Positions 54,156 to 55,055 of a DNA stretch of 55,055 nt are shown in pieces. The DNA is from JAWKTM01 sp041399085 (GTDB lineage Bacteria; Planctomycetota; Planctomycetia; Pirellulales; Pirellulaceae), in assembly GCA_041399085.1 (NCBI GenBank), contig JAWKTM010000049.1, positions 1 through 55,055 of the forward strand, in the 5' to 3' direction. Position 1 is the first letter of the stretch. The number at the start of each line of letters is the position of its first letter. The notes under the pieces were generated by a model, which saw only the letters and a program-made list of their open reading frames with translations, was not told the DNA's origin and made no database searches. A program made the translations under genes and the position numbers.

Positions 54156-55055
54156 CTACGAGTTCTCATAGCGCGTGACCAAGCCTTTCAGGTCTTGTAG
54201 GAAATCGCGAAAGGCTTCGTTCTTCTTGCCATCGCCATTGCCGCTGTCCGTCCCGCCGCCGGACGACACACGCGGTGCGAGCAAATGCGTAGCTCGGTGA
54301 CTGGCATCACAATGCAACTCGGGATTTTGCCGTGGACTCGATCCGAAGCTGCTGACGACGGCTCGCAAGAATCCATCATTGGTAAGCGTGGAAGACGGAC
54401 TCGATAGCACCTTTAACGCATGGCGAGTGAAATCGCCTTGACCGTTGCTTTCCCAGGCGACTTGATCCGAGCGACAAGCGGCAAAGGCGACTTCATTTTG
54501 AGTGGAATCGCGAGCTTGAAGATTTCGCGTGTTGCGGCCGCGAGTTTGTCGTGTGCGAATATGCGTGGCGATCATTTCCGCGTCAGCCGGTAAGAAACGC
54601 TTGCGAGCGTCGCCGCCACTGGGACGATCGATGACGCCGCCAAATACGCGCGTGTTGGTTCCCGAGTGACAGCAGTCCATGAAAAAGGTGACGTTGACTC
54701 CCGCCGGAATCTTGCCGCAGATCGCGCCCAAATCATCGTCGATCACATAACCGTTTCGTCGGTGATCCACCGGAACTAGCGCTTCATCGAATCCCGGCGT
54801 GTCGCCATTGCGCTCGTCGCCGTCAAAGTCGGGAACCTGCGTGCCGTGTCCCGAATATTGAATGGCGATCACATCGCCGGCACTTGCACTAGTAATAATC
54901 GACTCGATGGCATTGAGCATCGCGGAGCGGGTGGCTTGTCCATTTTGCAACAAGTTCACCTTGTAGCCTTGGCCGCGTAACCAATTCGCCCAAGAATTCG
55001 AGTCGTTCACACAACCGGCCAGGGGCGATTCGGGGTAGGTATCGATGCCAATACA
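54156..55055 (-). CDS. Caspase-family (peptidase C14) protease, 5' end beyond the window
   Basis: The frame is open to the right edge of the window, where it reads CIGIDTYPESPLAGCVNDSN, a typical start of the caspase p20 core, so the true start lies outside. The catalytic His is in IAIQYSGHGTQVPDFDGDE and the catalytic Cys in VTFFMDCCHSGTNTRV. A p10-like region follows (ARDSTQNEVAFAACRSDQVA). The Asp-rich stretch between them resembles metacaspases, which cleave after Arg or Lys, but sequence alone does not settle specificity. No partner such as a NACHT or TPR gene is in view. Confidence 0.88.
   Translation of the reverse strand, partial: CIGIDTYPESPLAGCVNDSNSWANWLRGQGYKVNLLQNGQATRSAMLNAIESIITSASAGDVIAIQYSGHGTQVPDFDGDERNGDTPGFDEALVPVDHRRNGYVIDDDLGAICGKIPAGVNVTFFMDCCHSGTNTRVFGGVIDRPSGGDARKRFLPADAEMIATHIRTRQTRGRNTRNLQARDSTQNEVAFAACRSDQVAWESNGQGDFTRHALKVLSSPSSTLTNDGFLRAVVSSFGSSPRQNPELHCDASHRATHLLAPRVSSGGGTDSGNGDGKKNEAFRDFLQDLKGLVTRYENS

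Overview
The window looks like part of a planctomycete chromosome, most likely from the order Pirellulales. The evidence is gene content: a DUF1559 protein with a pilin-type N-terminus, a two-domain DUF1080 protein, two pairs of an ECF sigma factor with a Ser/Thr kinase, a YVTN beta-propeller fused to a di-heme cytochrome c, a caspase-family protease, and intergenic palindromic repeats. Composition is uniformly GC-rich and nearly every long antisense ORF is a shadow of a real gene. I see no rRNA or tRNA gene, no insertion sequence and no CRISPR array.

Layout. 0-3.4 kb: the 3' part of glnE overlapping a secreted thioredoxin-fold protein. 3.3-8.8 kb (minus): an orphan FixJ-like regulator, groES-groEL, and a stator-like operon of MotA plus two MotB-like proteins. 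9.1-14.2 kb (plus): an HDOD-GGDEF protein, a phytoene-desaturase-like oxidoreductase and a frameshifted leuA. 14.2-15.1 kb: a repeat-filled intergenic region. 15.1-27.8 kb: an M32 carboxypeptidase, a Ser/Thr kinase, a PPP-type phosphatase, a Dabb protein, a DUF1080 protein, a chemoreceptor-like MCP-PAS protein, a BamA-like machine split into a POTRA protein and a beta-barrel protein, and a 2-hydroxyacid dehydrogenase. 27.9-31.7 kb (minus): an ECF sigma factor with a heavily frameshifted kinase. 31.9-40.0 kb (plus): an eIF1/SUI1-like protein, a polyprenol-phosphate mannosyltransferase-like GT2, a Gfo/Idh/MocA oxidoreductase, a secreted redox cassette, an rRNA/tRNA methyltransferase and an orphan sugar-binding lipoprotein. 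40.04-40.42 kb: a tandem array of about 19 short palindromes. 40.5-45.6 kb (minus): a large exported protein and a second ECF/kinase pair. 45.9-47.3 kb: der. 47.4-55.1 kb (minus): a HigA-ImmA protein with a broken higB, a response regulator-PAS-PP2C phosphatase, a disrupted secreted TIM-barrel-like protein, a DUF1559 protein and a caspase-like protease that runs off the window.

A general caution: many genes carry single-base indels, often in short homopolymers (motA, leuA with four, the barrel gene, both ECF-linked kinases, higB/higA, the TIM-barrel gene and the first thioredoxin gene). Because motA and leuA would normally be under selection and still show full conservation on both sides of each indel, sequence or assembly error is at least as likely as real gene decay. 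Other genes (groESL, der, the oxidoreductases) are clean.

The most unusual elements are the palindrome array at 40.04-40.42 kb, the split BamA-like pair at 23.3-26.8 kb, the MotA/MotB/MotB stator-like operon at 6.6-8.8 kb, and the HigB remnant with a HigA-ImmA fusion at 47.4-48.9 kb.
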